Assembly: GCA_021018815.1 (NCBI GenBank)
Contig: JAITYX010000086.1
Coordinates: 1,612,001 to 1,676,000, forward strand
Length of the DNA stretch: 64,000 nucleotides
Origin: Talinum fruticosum
Taxonomy: Eukaryota; Streptophyta; Magnoliopsida; Caryophyllales; Talinaceae
Direction: 5' to 3'
Shown: one piece after another, positions 20,880 through 33,429 of the stretch
How the letters are laid out: each line of letters opens with the position of its first letter
Numbering within the stretch: the stretch's first letter is position 1
Position numbers and translations under genes: made by a program
Notes under the pieces: model-generated
Told to the model about the DNA's origin: nothing
Seen by the model: the letters and a program-made list of their open reading frames with translations, nothing else
The model's database searches: none

Positions 20880-23800
20880 ATTAACCATGCCAATCTCATT
20901 CCTAATAAAAAAATTGATCCTCACTAAGTGGCTTAGTGAAGATATCAACTAACTGAAATTTCATAGGAATGAATTCAAGTTCAATATCACCTTTCTCATA
21001 ATGGTCTCTCGGAAAATGATACCGACCTCAATATGCTTCGTTTTTAGTGCTTGAACAAGATTCTTAGTAATGTTGATTGCGCTCCGATTGTCACACTTGA
21101 TTGGGATAGATTTGAATGATAGTCCTAGATCCTTTCAGTGCTGCTTGATCCATAGAATCTGAGCACGAGTAAGCTCTAGCTTCAATGTACTCAGCTTCGG
21201 CAATTGATAGAGCAACATGAATTTTGCTTCTTTGAGTGTCGGGCGATAAAGGATTGACCCATAAATTGGCATGCTCCTGATGTGCTCTTACTATCAACTT
21301 TATAGCCAGCATAATCAGCATCTAAGTATCCAAGTGAGGGTTAGTTCCGAGTCTCTTGAAAATCATAGACCAATATTCCGAGTCCCTACAAGATATCGAA
21401 AAATTCTCTTCACCGTAGTGAGATGTGATTCTTTTGGATTAGCCTCGAAATCTTGCACATAGGCAAACACTCGAACATGATATCTAGCCTACTAGATGTG
21501 AGATAAAGTAGAGATCTAATCATAACTCTGTAGAGTTTCACGCTCTATAGCTTTACCTTTCTCATCCGAGTCCAGTTTCAAACTACTATTCATAGGTGTT
21601 GCTCGCATGCTTCACATCTTGCAGCTTTTACTTCTTCAAGAGCTCCTTCCGTATTTGGATTAATGCACATAAATGACATTGTTGTCTTTGATTTGTAGAC
21701 CAAGAAAGAAGTTGAATTCTCCCATCGGACTCATTTGGAACTCATGTCTCATCAACTCGGAAAACTCTTAACACAGAGTTTCATTAGTAGCTCCAAAGAT
21801 GATATTATCAACATAGATCCGAGCAATAAGAAAATCTTTCCCCTTGGTTTTTGTGAAAAGAGTTTTGTCAATTTGACCTTTTTGAAATCATTTTCAACCA
21901 AGAAACTACTTAGTCTTTCATACCAAGCTCTACGAGCTTGTTTAAGACCATGTAAAGCTTTTTGCAATTTGAAAACATAATCTGGAAATTCCGAGTTTTC
22001 AAATCCAGGGGGTTGCTCAACATAGAATGAAACCATCCAAAAAGCACATTTCACATCCATTTGATAAAGCTTAATATCATGCTAAATGCAAATGCCAACA
22101 AGATTCCGATTGCCTCAATCCTAGTAACAGTGTGAAGGTTTCCTCACAATCAATTCCTTCTTCTTGATTGTAACCATGGGCAACAAGTTTAGCTTTATTT
22201 CGACTACCAACCCTTCCTCATCCAGTTTGTTCTTAAAAACCCATTTGGTTCCTATGACTGGGTGGTTGGATGGTCATTTTGTCGAGTCCGGACTTGGTTT
22301 CTTTCAAATTGATTGAGCTCTTCTTGTATGGCCTCTACCCACTCAGGTTCATTTAGGGCTTCTAGTGCATTTTTGGGTTCATTTAATGATATGAATGCGA
22401 GAAAATGCACACAGATTATGCAAAGAATATCGAGTCCTTACCCCACTTGTTGATATCGGAAAGTATGTTTTCAGGTGGGTGGTTGGATGCATATTTGAAA
22501 GCTTTACATGTCTTTTGATTTACCAGGTTTGTTGGTTGAACAAGCTAATCTTCAGTTGGTTGATCTTACTGAGTCTCATTGACTTGTTCTTCAGACATTC
22601 CGAGCTGGATCTTGAGTTTGTTTAGTTTGAGTTAGAACATTCCGATTTGCTTCATTCCGAGTTGCCTCGGTAATTCTATTTTGACTCTTTCGAGCTCAGC
22701 TTCAGCAAGGTCATCTTCATCTCTGTTTAGTCCGAGATATGAGTATGTGGACTCACTTATCCTTCCAAGATCAATTTCATCAAAGACAACGTGGATACTT
22801 TCTTTCACTTTGTTAGTTCTTTTGTTAAAAACTCGATAAGCTTTGCTATGAGATGAATAACCCGTAAATATTCCTTCATCCGACCTAGCGTCAAACTTAG
22901 TCGGATGCTCCTTACCATTGTTGTGGACAAAACATTTACACCCGAATTGTCTCAAGTAGGAGATGTTGGGTTTCTTCCCTTTGTAAAGCTCGTAGGGTGT
23001 TTTCTTCAAGATGGGTCTAATGAAGCATATGTTGAGTGTGTAATTTGCTTGTGTTGACTGCCTCGGCCTAGAAATAGTAAAGTAGATCATTTTCAATTAT
23101 CATAGTTTTTCCTATTTCTTCAAGCATTCTATTCTTTTCTCCACTACTCGTTTCGTTGAGGAGTTCTTGGTGCAGAGAAGTTGTGAGAGATGTCATTCTT
23201 GTCACGAAGTGTGCAAATTATGAGTAATTGAACTCCCTTCCATGGTCGGTTCGAATCCTTCTAATCTGAGTCCGAGACTCCACTTGAATTTTTCTAAAGA
23301 GCTTAGTGAACTCTTTGAAGGCTTCATTCTTGTTCTTAAGAAAACACACCCAAGCAAATCATGAGAAATCATCAACAACAACAAGCATATACGATTTACC
23401 TCCAAGACTTTTCACAGGAATTTCACCAAACAAATCCATACGAAGCAATTCAAGCACTTTGGTTGTAGATATAGTTTTGAGTGGCTTGAAAGATGATCCG
23501 ACTTGCTTACCTTTTGTGCATGCCTCATAGATTTTATCTTTCTTGAAGACACAGATTACGTAAACCCCTAATCAATCCATAAGATGCAAGTTTCTTGATA
23601 GTATGCATGCTGATATAACCTAGTCTATGATGCCAAGTCCACGAATCATCATTCACAGATGCTTTTAAACAAGATAAATTCGACTTGAATCCGAGAGAGG
23701 AATAATGTAAGTGTTACTTGACCTCGGACCCGAGAGCATAGTCTCTTTGGTGACTCGTATCGGAGATGTAGTAGTTGGTCTAAGTGAACATTACCTCTTG

Positions 23801-24060
23801 ACCTTTGTCACATAGCTGAGAAACGCTAAGGAGATTGTACTTGAGTCCTTTGACAAGGTAGACTGGGCTGACCGTGTTGTTTCCTTCACCAATTTTGCTA
23901 ATCCCTACTATCTTGCCTTTGCTCGTTATCTCCAAATGTGACTTTTCCTCCTTTTAGATCTTCTAGCTCCGAGAAGTGTCTTGAATCTCCTAACATGTGG
24001 CGTGAGCAACCACCGTCTAAGTACCAATGACCATTTTTCTTCTTCCGAGTTAGCTGCAAG
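20880..24060 (-). pseudogene. Copia C pol pseudogene
   Basis: Protease, integrase, RT and RNase H relics. The protease active site near 24,020 reads D-G-G instead of D-S-G. Integrase includes K-K-T-P-Y-E-L-Y-K-G-K-K-P-N-I-S-Y and F-G-C-K-C-F-V-H-N (~23,000-22,900). RT includes M-D-V-K-C-A-F and A-L-H-G-L-K-Q-A, and the Y-V-D-D box has become M-L-I-I through a frame break (~21,800). RNase H keeps A-E-A-E-Y-I-E and H-T-Q-R-S-K blocks (~21,250). The integrase and RT parts carry several deletions relative to D. Confidence 0.85.
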
Positions 24061-24071
24061 ATAGAAACAAA

Positions 24072-25600
24072 CTAACCCTTCTCACTTCCTCTTACGAACT
24101 CAGTAACTCCTTTTACTCGTGGTCCTTTCTCGAGGAAGAGCACTTTTGGGAACCCGATTTGAATAATTTTGGTTCCGGTTTGATTCCGAGTCTTCCTTCC
24201 ATAAAACCGTGTCCGTGTCTCTTTCTTTTGAAAATCATTTCTTTTGTAAACTGGAGGAGAAGGCTTTTTCTTATAAGCTGGTCTAGGCTTAGTCGTCTGT
24301 TCATTTATATGAACGGGACCATGCTCAACCTTCCCGAACTTTACAGATCCTAGAATCCTTTTTGAACATGTTAGAATAGGAATTTGATTCCTCTTCTTTA
24401 GTAAAATAAAGTCCTTCTTTCCCGAAGAACACACACCGAGAGCCTAAGAGCATGTCAAGGTTTTTCCGACCTTGAGTGAATTTTAAAACAAGCTCTTGAG
24501 ACTCATTGACCTTTCTTTTCGGTTACTCATTTTCCGTTCTAAGTGACTCAAACACAGTCTCATTTGCTTAAGTACTGGTCTTAAGTTCTTTCAGATTTTG
24601 TCTCAATTTTTCCATTTCATTTTTCAAAATATTGCTCTCATCGATAAGTGACTCAATTTGTTCTTTAAACTGGAAAGAGTCGAATTGGACTTTTCTTCCA
24701 AAGTGAAAATATATCGCGCTAGATAAACTTTAGAAAATTTAAGAAAGTATTCAACTACCTCATCAATATCTCGAGTCCTCGTTGTCCGACTCGAATCGCT
24801 TCTAAATCTGTTGCCATAAGATACTTAGAGTCATCTAAGTCATCTTCTTCGGATGATTCATCATCATTTCAGGTAGCGATCATAGCCTTCTTGTTTCTGT
24901 CCTTCTTTTTCTTAGGACAAGTGTTTGACTATGTGCTCCTTATCGCCACATTCAAAGCAACCAAAGTTCTTAGATAGAGATAACTTTGAAGGAAAAGAAT
25001 ATTTACCTTTTCTGTCCTTCTTATCTTTCTTGTAGAACTCATACTTTGGCCTCTTTTCCTACTTCTTGTATTTCACCATTTTCTTGAAGCCGCGGGCTAT
25101 GAGTGCCATAGGGTCCTCTTCGATTCCGAGGAGCTTAGACTTTCTCGTCTCGCTTTCGAGGCCTTCACTGCTATATTCTTTTTGGTGCCGACCTCTGCAT
25201 CCTCTTCTTCGAGATGAATCTCATGGATCAGTAATTTGCCAATAAGCTCGTCCGGCCTTAGTTGAGAAAGGTTCTGAGCTTCTTCAATGGCTGTCACCTT
25301 AGGACCCCATTTCTTCTTTCGTAGACATCTTAGAATCTTTCTGGACATCTCTTCGTGGGAAATATTTCTACCCAAAGATTTGAGATTATTGGTAATCTCT
25401 GTGAATCGAATATACATCCGAGTGATTTTTTTAGCCTCCATCTTGAACAACTCATATTTGTGAAGATACCGACTTATCTTCGCCCGCTTCACCTATCTTG
25501 TTCCTTCATAGGTGTTGACAAGAGTGTTCCACACCTCTTTAGCTGTGTCATAGGCTGAGACCCCGTTATATTCGTCGGTGCTAATAGCACACATCGGTGT
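24072..25600 (-). pseudogene. Copia C gag pseudogene
   Basis: Gag relic lacking its N-terminus. A capsid block at 25,492-25,097 reads K-I-S-R-Y-L-H-K-Y-E-L-F and N-N-L-K-S-L-G-R-N-I-S-H-E-E-M. The zinc knuckle at ~24,960-24,920 keeps C-F-E-C-G-D-K-E-H-I-V-K, but a frameshift removes the last cysteine. The basic linker K-R-N-D-F-Q-K-K-E-T-R-T-R-F lies near 24,240. Confidence 0.8.
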
Positions 25601-26178
25601 TGAAGGTTTGCTCTTGGAGAGTCTTGGTCACCCTAAAGGGGGTGAATAGGGTGATGAGGAAATTTGAACAAACTTAGAATCTTTTTGCTTGAAAAGAATA
25701 AACAGGATAATCCGAGTATATATTGGACTCGAAAAGTGTGAACTCGTAATTACGTGGAAACCCTCCCGGGGTAGAAAACCACGGCCAGTGCTAATCCAAA
25801 CACCAAGTCAAATCCACTATTTTGAATCCACAAAATATAGTAGACTCGACTCACCGAATTGCTCCCTTAAATAATTCCTAACGAGTTTTCCTAGACTTAG
25901 AAGTTTCCTTATCTCGATCTAGTACTTCCTAACCGAGGTAACCTTTACGAGTTAGGGACAACCGAGCTGAGTTAACCTTTATAGCTCGATCAAGGGACCT
26001 TAGAAAGTAAGAAAGATTTTGTGACTCGATTACAAGACTTTACAACTCGAAAAATGTTAACTACACACTTGGAGATGTAAGTTGGAAGATTGAATGATTA
26101 TTATACAAAGAGATATAATTTCAACAATGTTCAGCAATCTTTAAGTCTTGTGAAGTGGCTTCTATTTATAGATAACCA
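25601..26178 (-). repeat. Truncated 5' LTR of copia C
   Basis: Begins TGAAGGTTTG like the other LTRs and aligns with 18,607-19,198 of D, including the TATTTATA motif (~26,163-26,170). Homology stops abruptly after GATAACCA at 26,178, about one third of the way through the LTR. Confidence 0.85.
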
Positions 26179-26585
26179 ATAATCCATGGTATAGGCTTCT
26201 TCAAATCAACCCTTAACCATGTCACCTCGGTATGTCTCTTTAAGCTCAAAGATCATCCTCGAAATATGCCCAAAAAATTTACTTCATTGATTAGCCAGCT
26301 GCCATTGCCCGCTGCCTATGTTAGACCTTGTGGGACTTCAGCCTTAGTTGCGCATGGTTTTGCCTATTTTCTTGATGCATTTCATTCTGGTTTGCTTATT
26401 TCTTGATAAATCTTATATATGCAGGCCAATTTCCATCCTTGGGCCCAACTCCAACTTCCTCCAATTATAATCATAGCACGGGAGTTAAGTGAAAGAAGGA
26501 TCTTGTGAAGGTCCTTTTTGGGTTATGCTCGGTATCTCGGTGAGAGAGTCACTCCACAAATCCGGGTTAACACATGGCCGTAGGA
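26179..26585. other. Unassigned 400-bp segment
   Basis: Sequence between the truncated copia LTR and the probable gypsy LTR. It matches no other part of the window. It contains an AT-rich stretch ending ATATATGCAG followed by a less AT-rich stretch, which could be an intron-exon boundary of a captured gene fragment. No protein is recognised. Confidence 0.3.
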
Positions 26586-28638
26586 ATCATGGCCGGCCAG
26601 GGCCGGCTGAGCTTCCCACTTGTGTCGGGTCTCTTTTTTAAAAATTAATTATGAAGATGGTTTTAGAAAGTGGATTTTGGAATATGAGGATGAACTTTTT
26701 ATTAAGATTTCCGAGTTTTATTCAATCTAATTTAAAGCAAATTAAGCAAAGTTGAATGGCTATTTTTATTAATCATTTTAGAAATTATTTTAAGAAGTCT
26801 TGGGATATTATTTCTTAACCGAACGATAAATAAAATTGGGGTTTTGAATCTTCCGTGAGGCTTTAGGGCCATATCGGTGTGAAAACACCAATCTGGATCA
26901 AAGCCCTGTCTACGGACCACTCGGTGCGGTGGCGACCGCACCCGGGGTGGTCGGCGCGGCCAAAGGCCGAAGCTAAGGAGATCAGCCTCGGCCTCTGCCC
27001 TAGCTTGGCATATCCGAGATCCTGTTTTCTTATACTCGCAGTCAAAAAATAGCCGAGATGCAAATTTAGAAGAAATAAATAAAAGGGAGTCGTTAGTCGG
27101 TTTTTACGAAAGAAAAACTAAGAAAAACAAAATAAATCCTCTCTAAATCTTAGTATGGGCAAACTAAGACTGAAATAGGCTAAAAATGACTCCATCGGTC
27201 TTTGAACCGAGAATCGAATTTGGGGGCGAGGGTATGAAATATAGGGACAAACCCTTTCGTTCGCCCGTTCGAAGACGGCCATTACTAGTTCGAGTAGTCA
27301 ATTAAAATAATGTAAAACAAGCAAGCAAACAACATGCGATGAGAACAAAAGTAACCAAAACATAATTAAGGAAAACGATAAAAGTGAAAGTAAAGGAAAG
27401 CGGTAAAGGCGTAAACGAAAAGTGAAAGCGAAAGAAAAAGAAAAAAGGAAAAGAAACCGAGAAATCTAAAAGATTACATCGAGTGGGGAGGAATTAAAAG
27501 CGATATATTGTTTGTCCACATTACGGAAAGTAATAAAGAAATCATAAAGATAAAATAAACCATTGAAGATCGAATCTGTGCTCCTCAAGTTGGCCCACCT
27601 AGTGATCCGGATCTCGGATCCGGATCCGGTGATGCGATAGTGGTGATTTAAAGAGGCTTTTTGTGAGTATTTTGTGGAGATAGTAGGTAAATGTGTGATT
27701 GATGGAGTTTAGGGATCGGATATACGGAGTATGATGGAAGTAAGATGAAAAGAGACCAAGAGATGATAATATCAAAGATAGTATTCGGTAGCTCTTAGGC
27801 AAATTTCAGCAACATGTTATTATAGCGAGAAGTCGTGTGGGACTCGAGAGCCAAGGCTCTCTATTCATAGGGAGAGGTTAGGTCAAGGAAGTGACCTAGG
27901 GTTAGCTCGATCGGCCAGCCAAAAGCAAGCAAGAAACCGGGCAGGATATCTTGAGATTGAACCGAATAGAACCAGGATAATGAAGGGATAAAACCGGATA
28001 AGGTCCAGTTCACAGCGCCGGTCGTAAGAGGCTTTTCTAGGGTTTCATGCCCTAGCGTGCTTCCAAGAGAGTCTCTGGGGCAAAACGCAGATGTTCCACT
28101 TAAGATTTTAGGGTGGCAGGCGCCGACCATAGCAGACTTTCTAAAAATAGAAAGTTTCCATTTTTGGTAGGTTTCCATTTTTGTAGGTTTCTATTTTTGG
28201 CAGGTTTCATTTTTGGTGCGGGATGCGTGCTCCTAATCTCGGGTGGACTGTCTTGGAGCCGAACGCAACATTTTGATGCTTGTGATCGTGAAATGCAAGC
28301 ATCTAATGTCGTCTTGAGGTCTTCGACTCCTTGTCCGGTTGGACCGAAGTGAAACGCAGTATTCTAAACTTGGAATTTCTCGTACGTGGAATTGAACTTT
28401 CATTGTCTCTAGAGGCTTGGCCCGATCATGGATCATCCGAAAGAAAAGGGGATTTTTGGGTCGACCTAAGGCAAAAGGCTATTTATGTGGTGTCTGGGGT
28501 TCTTTGTGGTTTACTCGGCTTCCGTCGCATCAATCGAAAACAGTTTGAGATCCAAATCCTTAAACGTAACTCTGGATTTCATCATCGGGCCAACAAATAA
28601 AATACGAGAGAAAAGGACGACACTTTTTAGGTGTCTAC
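26586..28638 (-). repeat. Probable 3' LTR of the gypsy element
   Basis: On the minus strand it starts TGTAGACACCTAAAAAGTG at 28,638, a typical plant gypsy LTR start, preceded by a purine-rich AAATGGAGG. A promoter-like CTATGAATAGAGAGCC lies near 27,860-27,875. The inner boundary (26,586) is an estimate. Confidence 0.5.
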
Positions 28639-31600
28639 AATGGCCTCCATTTGTTCCGGTTGATCCACCACCAACTATGTTCTACCTTTGCTCTCTTCCT
28701 CAACAAGAGCAAGCTCGCTGCGACCGTTGGGTATCCGTATGCCTAATTCTTGAATTTATACATATCTTATGCACACCATGCGGGACGAATAATGACCCAA
28801 CTAGTGACTTCCCACTTCTTCCCTTTCGTTTGCATAGTTGAATTTCTTGTATGGAAATTAACTTTAGTTGTCGTAGCTTATTCCGGAGGATATCCACATT
28901 CTCGAGCCTTGATGTAGATGTTATACAACCCGGAGAATCTCCTCATTATGTGAGGATTCCCGACATTTCGAGGAAGAATGTATTGGGCATCCTTTCCCTA
29001 GAACCGGCGAGGGGTAAGAGTTTCATGCTCTTTACTTTTAGTTATATGTTAAAAGTGTTTCGCTAATACCATTGAATAAATTGTGTAGTATGACCAGGAA
29101 CAATCCCGAACCATGTCCATTAGGCTTCAATCTACTCTTCGGGCAATCCAAAATTTCCTCGGTGGGGATCTTTCCTAACCTTCCGATTACGTCTTTTGTT
29201 AGTGGAATGCTAACTTTATTGAGTTTTTAGTAGATGTGCTAGTTGCTCCTTCCTTTTTGTAGAGCACCTCCATCGGGAAGTTTCCTTAGTGGACCCAGGG
29301 CACAAGCGCATCAATCTAGTCAACAAGCATCATTCAGTGATACATCTAGATGAGGTACTTTACGGCGTTCTTCATGAGGTACCCATCATCGAAGTACTTC
29401 GAAGCAAGACTTAGCGCTTCCGGGCCTCGTTCATCCGGTGTGGGGCCCAATTCTACTAAAGAGAGCTTGAACATCCTACCTCTTCAAGCCTTTGATTAAC
29501 ACAGAAACCCACTTCATTTCCCTCGAGCTTCTCACAGTGGACCTTCTCATGGAGCATCCGAATCTTGGGACCATGAAGATAGCTCTTCTCAAGGTGTTGG
29601 AGATCGCCAATTTTCAACATCCATCTTGGAGGACTTCGGGAACTTTATCTTCAATGATGCCTCCGACGACGATGATTAGTAAATCCCTTGTAAGGTGCTT
29701 TTGTTGTTTTAATGTTTTTAAGATTATGACTCTTATGCAATGAGATGGAATGCCAAGACTCAATTCTAAAAATGCTTTCTTTTATTAAATATGATGCAAT
29801 AATTCTTAGGGAAAAATTACAAAGACAAATCAAAAAAAAATGCACACTAGCCCCCACTCCCCAAAAAGAAAATAACAAAAATAAAAAAGGAATATTTTAA
29901 GTACATCGTCCAAATAATAACATTGCCCATAAACATGAGCCGGGGCAAAAAAATAGGCAATGCCCCAAGGACTAATTGGGCCGGAAAATAAAGCAAATCG
30001 GCTGGCGCAAAGGGGTGGTTGGTGGTCGGCGCCCGCCACCGAAGAAGACCGAGTCACCGGCGAGTACCGAGTGGTTGTGATGTAGTAAGACTCTAGTAGA
30101 CTCGAAAATCTTGCTATAAATTAAACTCGAGTTGAATATCGAAAGATGTGCCTTTCACAAATCCTTTGCGGATCGTAGAAAATTCCCCAACGTTTCTACT
30201 TCCTTCTAAAAAATGAACTTCATGAGCGATTTATCGCATTGGATACATGAGATAACAAATACAGAGCGGGTAGGTTTGTGATCATATGGGCTGAATACAC
30301 TATTCAAGTACCCACCAAGTAAAAGTCTCACTGGACTTTCTTAAGGGTCATTGTGTCCTACTCGGGTTCCTCACCACCATGTCATTAGGTTTGGGGATAA
30401 GGAATTGTGCCCCCGCCCAAAGAATTTGATGCCATACTAGGCATCCAAAGGCATACGAAACCTATCTTGCCTAAGTCTTCGAAAATCTGCGTGAGACTCA
30501 CAAGTATCTCGCTGGAACCGAGCAATAAGAATCTAAGGTGGATTGTTGTTGGAAATCAAGTGAATCTGATGAACCCGATCGGCACATGTACGCCTGTTCG
30601 AAGCTATTATTATCCCGAGGCGGCGAGCCATTATCACCTGCCCGATAGGTGGATTCTAGTTAGTAGAAGGAAACGGGGACAAGGCGCCAGCGGCATTGCT
30701 GAGCTTAGTTAAGCGGTTAGAGGATTATCGTTCTCTAATGATAGTTGTTGAAACTATTATAGGCTTAGACCAGAGTTAAAGCTAACACCAAGGAGGGTTT
30801 CACTGGGAGTCCCTCGTTGTTGCGGGTAAGCAAAGAACGGTTGATGAGACCAATAGTGTGGACCAAACGGTGGCGTCGACCATAGGGTGGCGATTCGGCG
30901 CCGCCGAGGCTAAGTCACCTCCGATTCATGCCAAAAGTCTCTATTCTTTCGCTCCTTGTGCCATTTTACGATGTTAATGGGCCTAAAAACCCATTTGTAC
31001 GAATTTCTCAACCGGGCCTCAAAACCAAGCACTTATTATTTCTTTAACCATGGGTTGCAGCAAATAGGAAGAAAGCATATAATTCCCCTTCGAACTATAT
31101 CCGGCCCGCTACCTTCGACTGTTTGAAGGATTTAGCAACTTTAGGTGGAGGAAGTCACGACTCGAATACTGCATGAACTTGCCTAGATTGCTGATACCTG
31201 CAGGGAAACCAAATGTTGTTGTATTGTCTATTATCTAGAGTAGATAATAGAAGTGGATCCCTAACGGTGTAAGGCACTAAGAGCTTGGGAGATGGATCCG
31301 CAAGAAGTCTGTCCATGTTGTTGCCCCGCTCCAAATATGTGAAGCAAACCCTCGAATAGTTGAACGCGCGCATAGAAGAGAATCGAAGCCCGGGAAATAG
31401 AGGAAAGGAGGGCCCGAAGAATTGAAGAATTGAAGAAACGCACCTAAGATGATGGGGCTAAGTCTAGTGATCCCAAAGGAAAGAAAGTAAAAATAGACTA
31501 GGGCTTGGATTTTTAGATAGGATTTAGGAAGAAATAAAAGAAAAGGAGGATTAGTTTTGCCTCTTTGGGACAAATTATTTTCCACAAGTAGTGTACTTGT

Positions 31601-31934
31601 TTTTATTTCCCTTTTATTAGCTATGTACTCGGGTAAGTAATATTCTCACCTTTTATTAAATAAAAGTAAGTATTATGCTCTACTTTTAAATATTTTGTTC
31701 TATCGCTCACTTAGAGGTTCAAATAAATAAAATTAAACCGTCTAATTGGACCACCCTTAAGTTAATAAATGATTACGTAAGTGAACCGTCTAATTGGACT
31801 GTCCGGAATAATTAATTATAGGGATAAAACAAAGGGGATGGTTTTGGCCCGGCCATCCCACCATTGTCGGGGTGGTGATCGGCACTCGCCATAGCATGGT
31901 CTATGAAGGTTAAGCTCGGTCCATCGTCTAAGGT
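28639..31934 (-). other. Gypsy 3' region without readable domains
   Basis: About 3.3 kb between integrase and the 3' LTR, a layout common in Tat-type elements. No conserved protein is recognised on either strand. GC-rich imperfect palindromes recur at 30,010-30,050, 30,860-30,905 and 31,850-31,900. Confidence 0.4.
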
Positions 31935-33138
31935 CGTGCTAGACATAATACTTCTTCAATCGATCCAAATTCGTATCTGGAAAATTTCTTCACGTTCTAA
32001 ATCGGTTAATTTCACTGCTCCACTTGGCAATATCTAATTAAGCACAAATGGGCCTAGTCAATTAGGTCTAATTTTTCCTAGTGGATCCTGAATTGATGCT
32101 CTAACTTCTTTGAGGACCAAATCTCCAATTTGCAGATTTCGAGGCTTCACTCTCTTGTTGAATACCCTTGATATATGTGCTTGGTATATTTGGACATTGT
32201 GCGAGGCATTAAGGCGCTTCTTATCTAGCAGCACTAACTCTTCATAGCGTGCTTTAGCCCACTCTAGTTCTGCAATCGGCTTTCAGTGATGATCCTTAAT
32301 GACGGAATGGCAATCTCTATTGGAAGGACTACTTCCATGCCGTAAACTAGGGAGTAAAGTGTTACTCCCGTAGAGGTTTTAATGGAGGTTCAATAGCCCC
32401 ATAAAGCAAAAGGTAACTTATCCGACCAATCCTTATAATTGACTCGCCATCTTCTCCACTATTTTATGAATATTCTTATTGGCGGCCTTGACTGTTCCAT
32501 CGGTCTAAGGACGATAGGGAGAAGACTTATAGTGCTTGATCTTGTATCTATCCAACAAGTTTGCTACCTCCTTCTTAAAATGACCCCCATGGTCACTTAT
32601 TAGCTCGTGGGGTACCCCATAATGCAAAATAATGTTCCGAGTGATAAACTTAGCCACTGTTTTGACATCAAGGTTGCATAAGAGGTTGCTTCTACCCACT
32701 TAGTGAAGTAGTCGATTGCTACTAACACAAATTCATGACCACCTGATCCTTTAGGGGTCACTTTGCCTATAATGTCTATTCCCCAGCACCGAGAATGGCC
32801 AAGGTGATGCTAATGTGGTGAGAAATAATGGTGGTTGGTGCTCGTAAATTTACATACATCTAAGACTTATGACATTTCTTAACGAACTCATGACGATCTG
32901 CTGCCATGGTCGATCGATAATATCCGAGTCTCTAAATCTTCCGAACCAACATCTTACCATTCAAATGGAGTCTGCACTTCCCACAATGAATCTCATCCAT
33001 AATGCGTTTTGCTTCATGTTGGTTAACACAAAGTAAGCTACTCCCAATGTTGGTTTTCTTATATAATTGTCCTTGATTAATGAAGAATTGGGCAACCAAT
33101 ATCCTAATGGCTCGTTGGGCTCTAGGTGTGGAGTCCAA
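31935..33138 (-). pseudogene. Gypsy integrase remnant
   Basis: Integrase with its N-terminal zinc finger region (R-I-M-D-E-I-H-C-G-K-C ... H-L-N-G-K-M-L-V-R-K-I, 33,030-32,932). A core piece reads L-H-Y-G-V-P-H-E-L-I-S-D-H-G-G-H-F (~32,640-32,560). The C-terminal region has R-V-F-N-K-R-V-K-P-R-N-L-Q-I-G-D-L-V-L near 32,160-32,100 and ends K-K-Y-Y near 31,945. Stops and frame changes separate these blocks. Confidence 0.85.
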
Positions 33139-33429
33139 GGGATACTCTTACTTATTTAAATACTCGATAAATGTCATGATACCAACTAGTTTGGTCGGTA
33201 TTAGACACTTCCAACGCGTAGATGGGCGCAGGCTAACTCCGTCACTCTATATGAACAGGCATTGAATGAATGCCATTAGGGATATTGATCATGGATACTA
33301 GTTTGGCTAAGGCATCCACAAACTGGTATTCATCCCTAGGAAGGTAGGTGAAAGAGATATTCTCAAAATGTTTTGATAATTCTATCAAATGTGCTCGATA
33401 GGGTGCCAATGCTTCACTACGTACCTTTC

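Larger units (their letters stand above)
5666..26178 (-). mobile_element. Copia element C, oldest copy, hosting D and the Pack-MULE
   Basis: Minus-strand copia element made of a truncated 5' LTR (25,601-26,178), an internal region (25,600-20,140, resuming 9,266-9,079), and a 3' LTR (9,078-5,666). Element D splits it inside the extra ORF and the Pack-MULE splits its 3' LTR. The PBS and first ~320 bases of leader and gag are deleted, because gag runs straight into the LTR at 25,600. Extensive stops and frameshifts are present. Confidence 0.82.

Noticed and set aside
28639..31934. Plus-strand frames near 28.3-29.7 kb as a host gene
   Set aside because: No conserved block, frequent stops and no splice pattern. 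The segment lies between gypsy integrase and its LTR.
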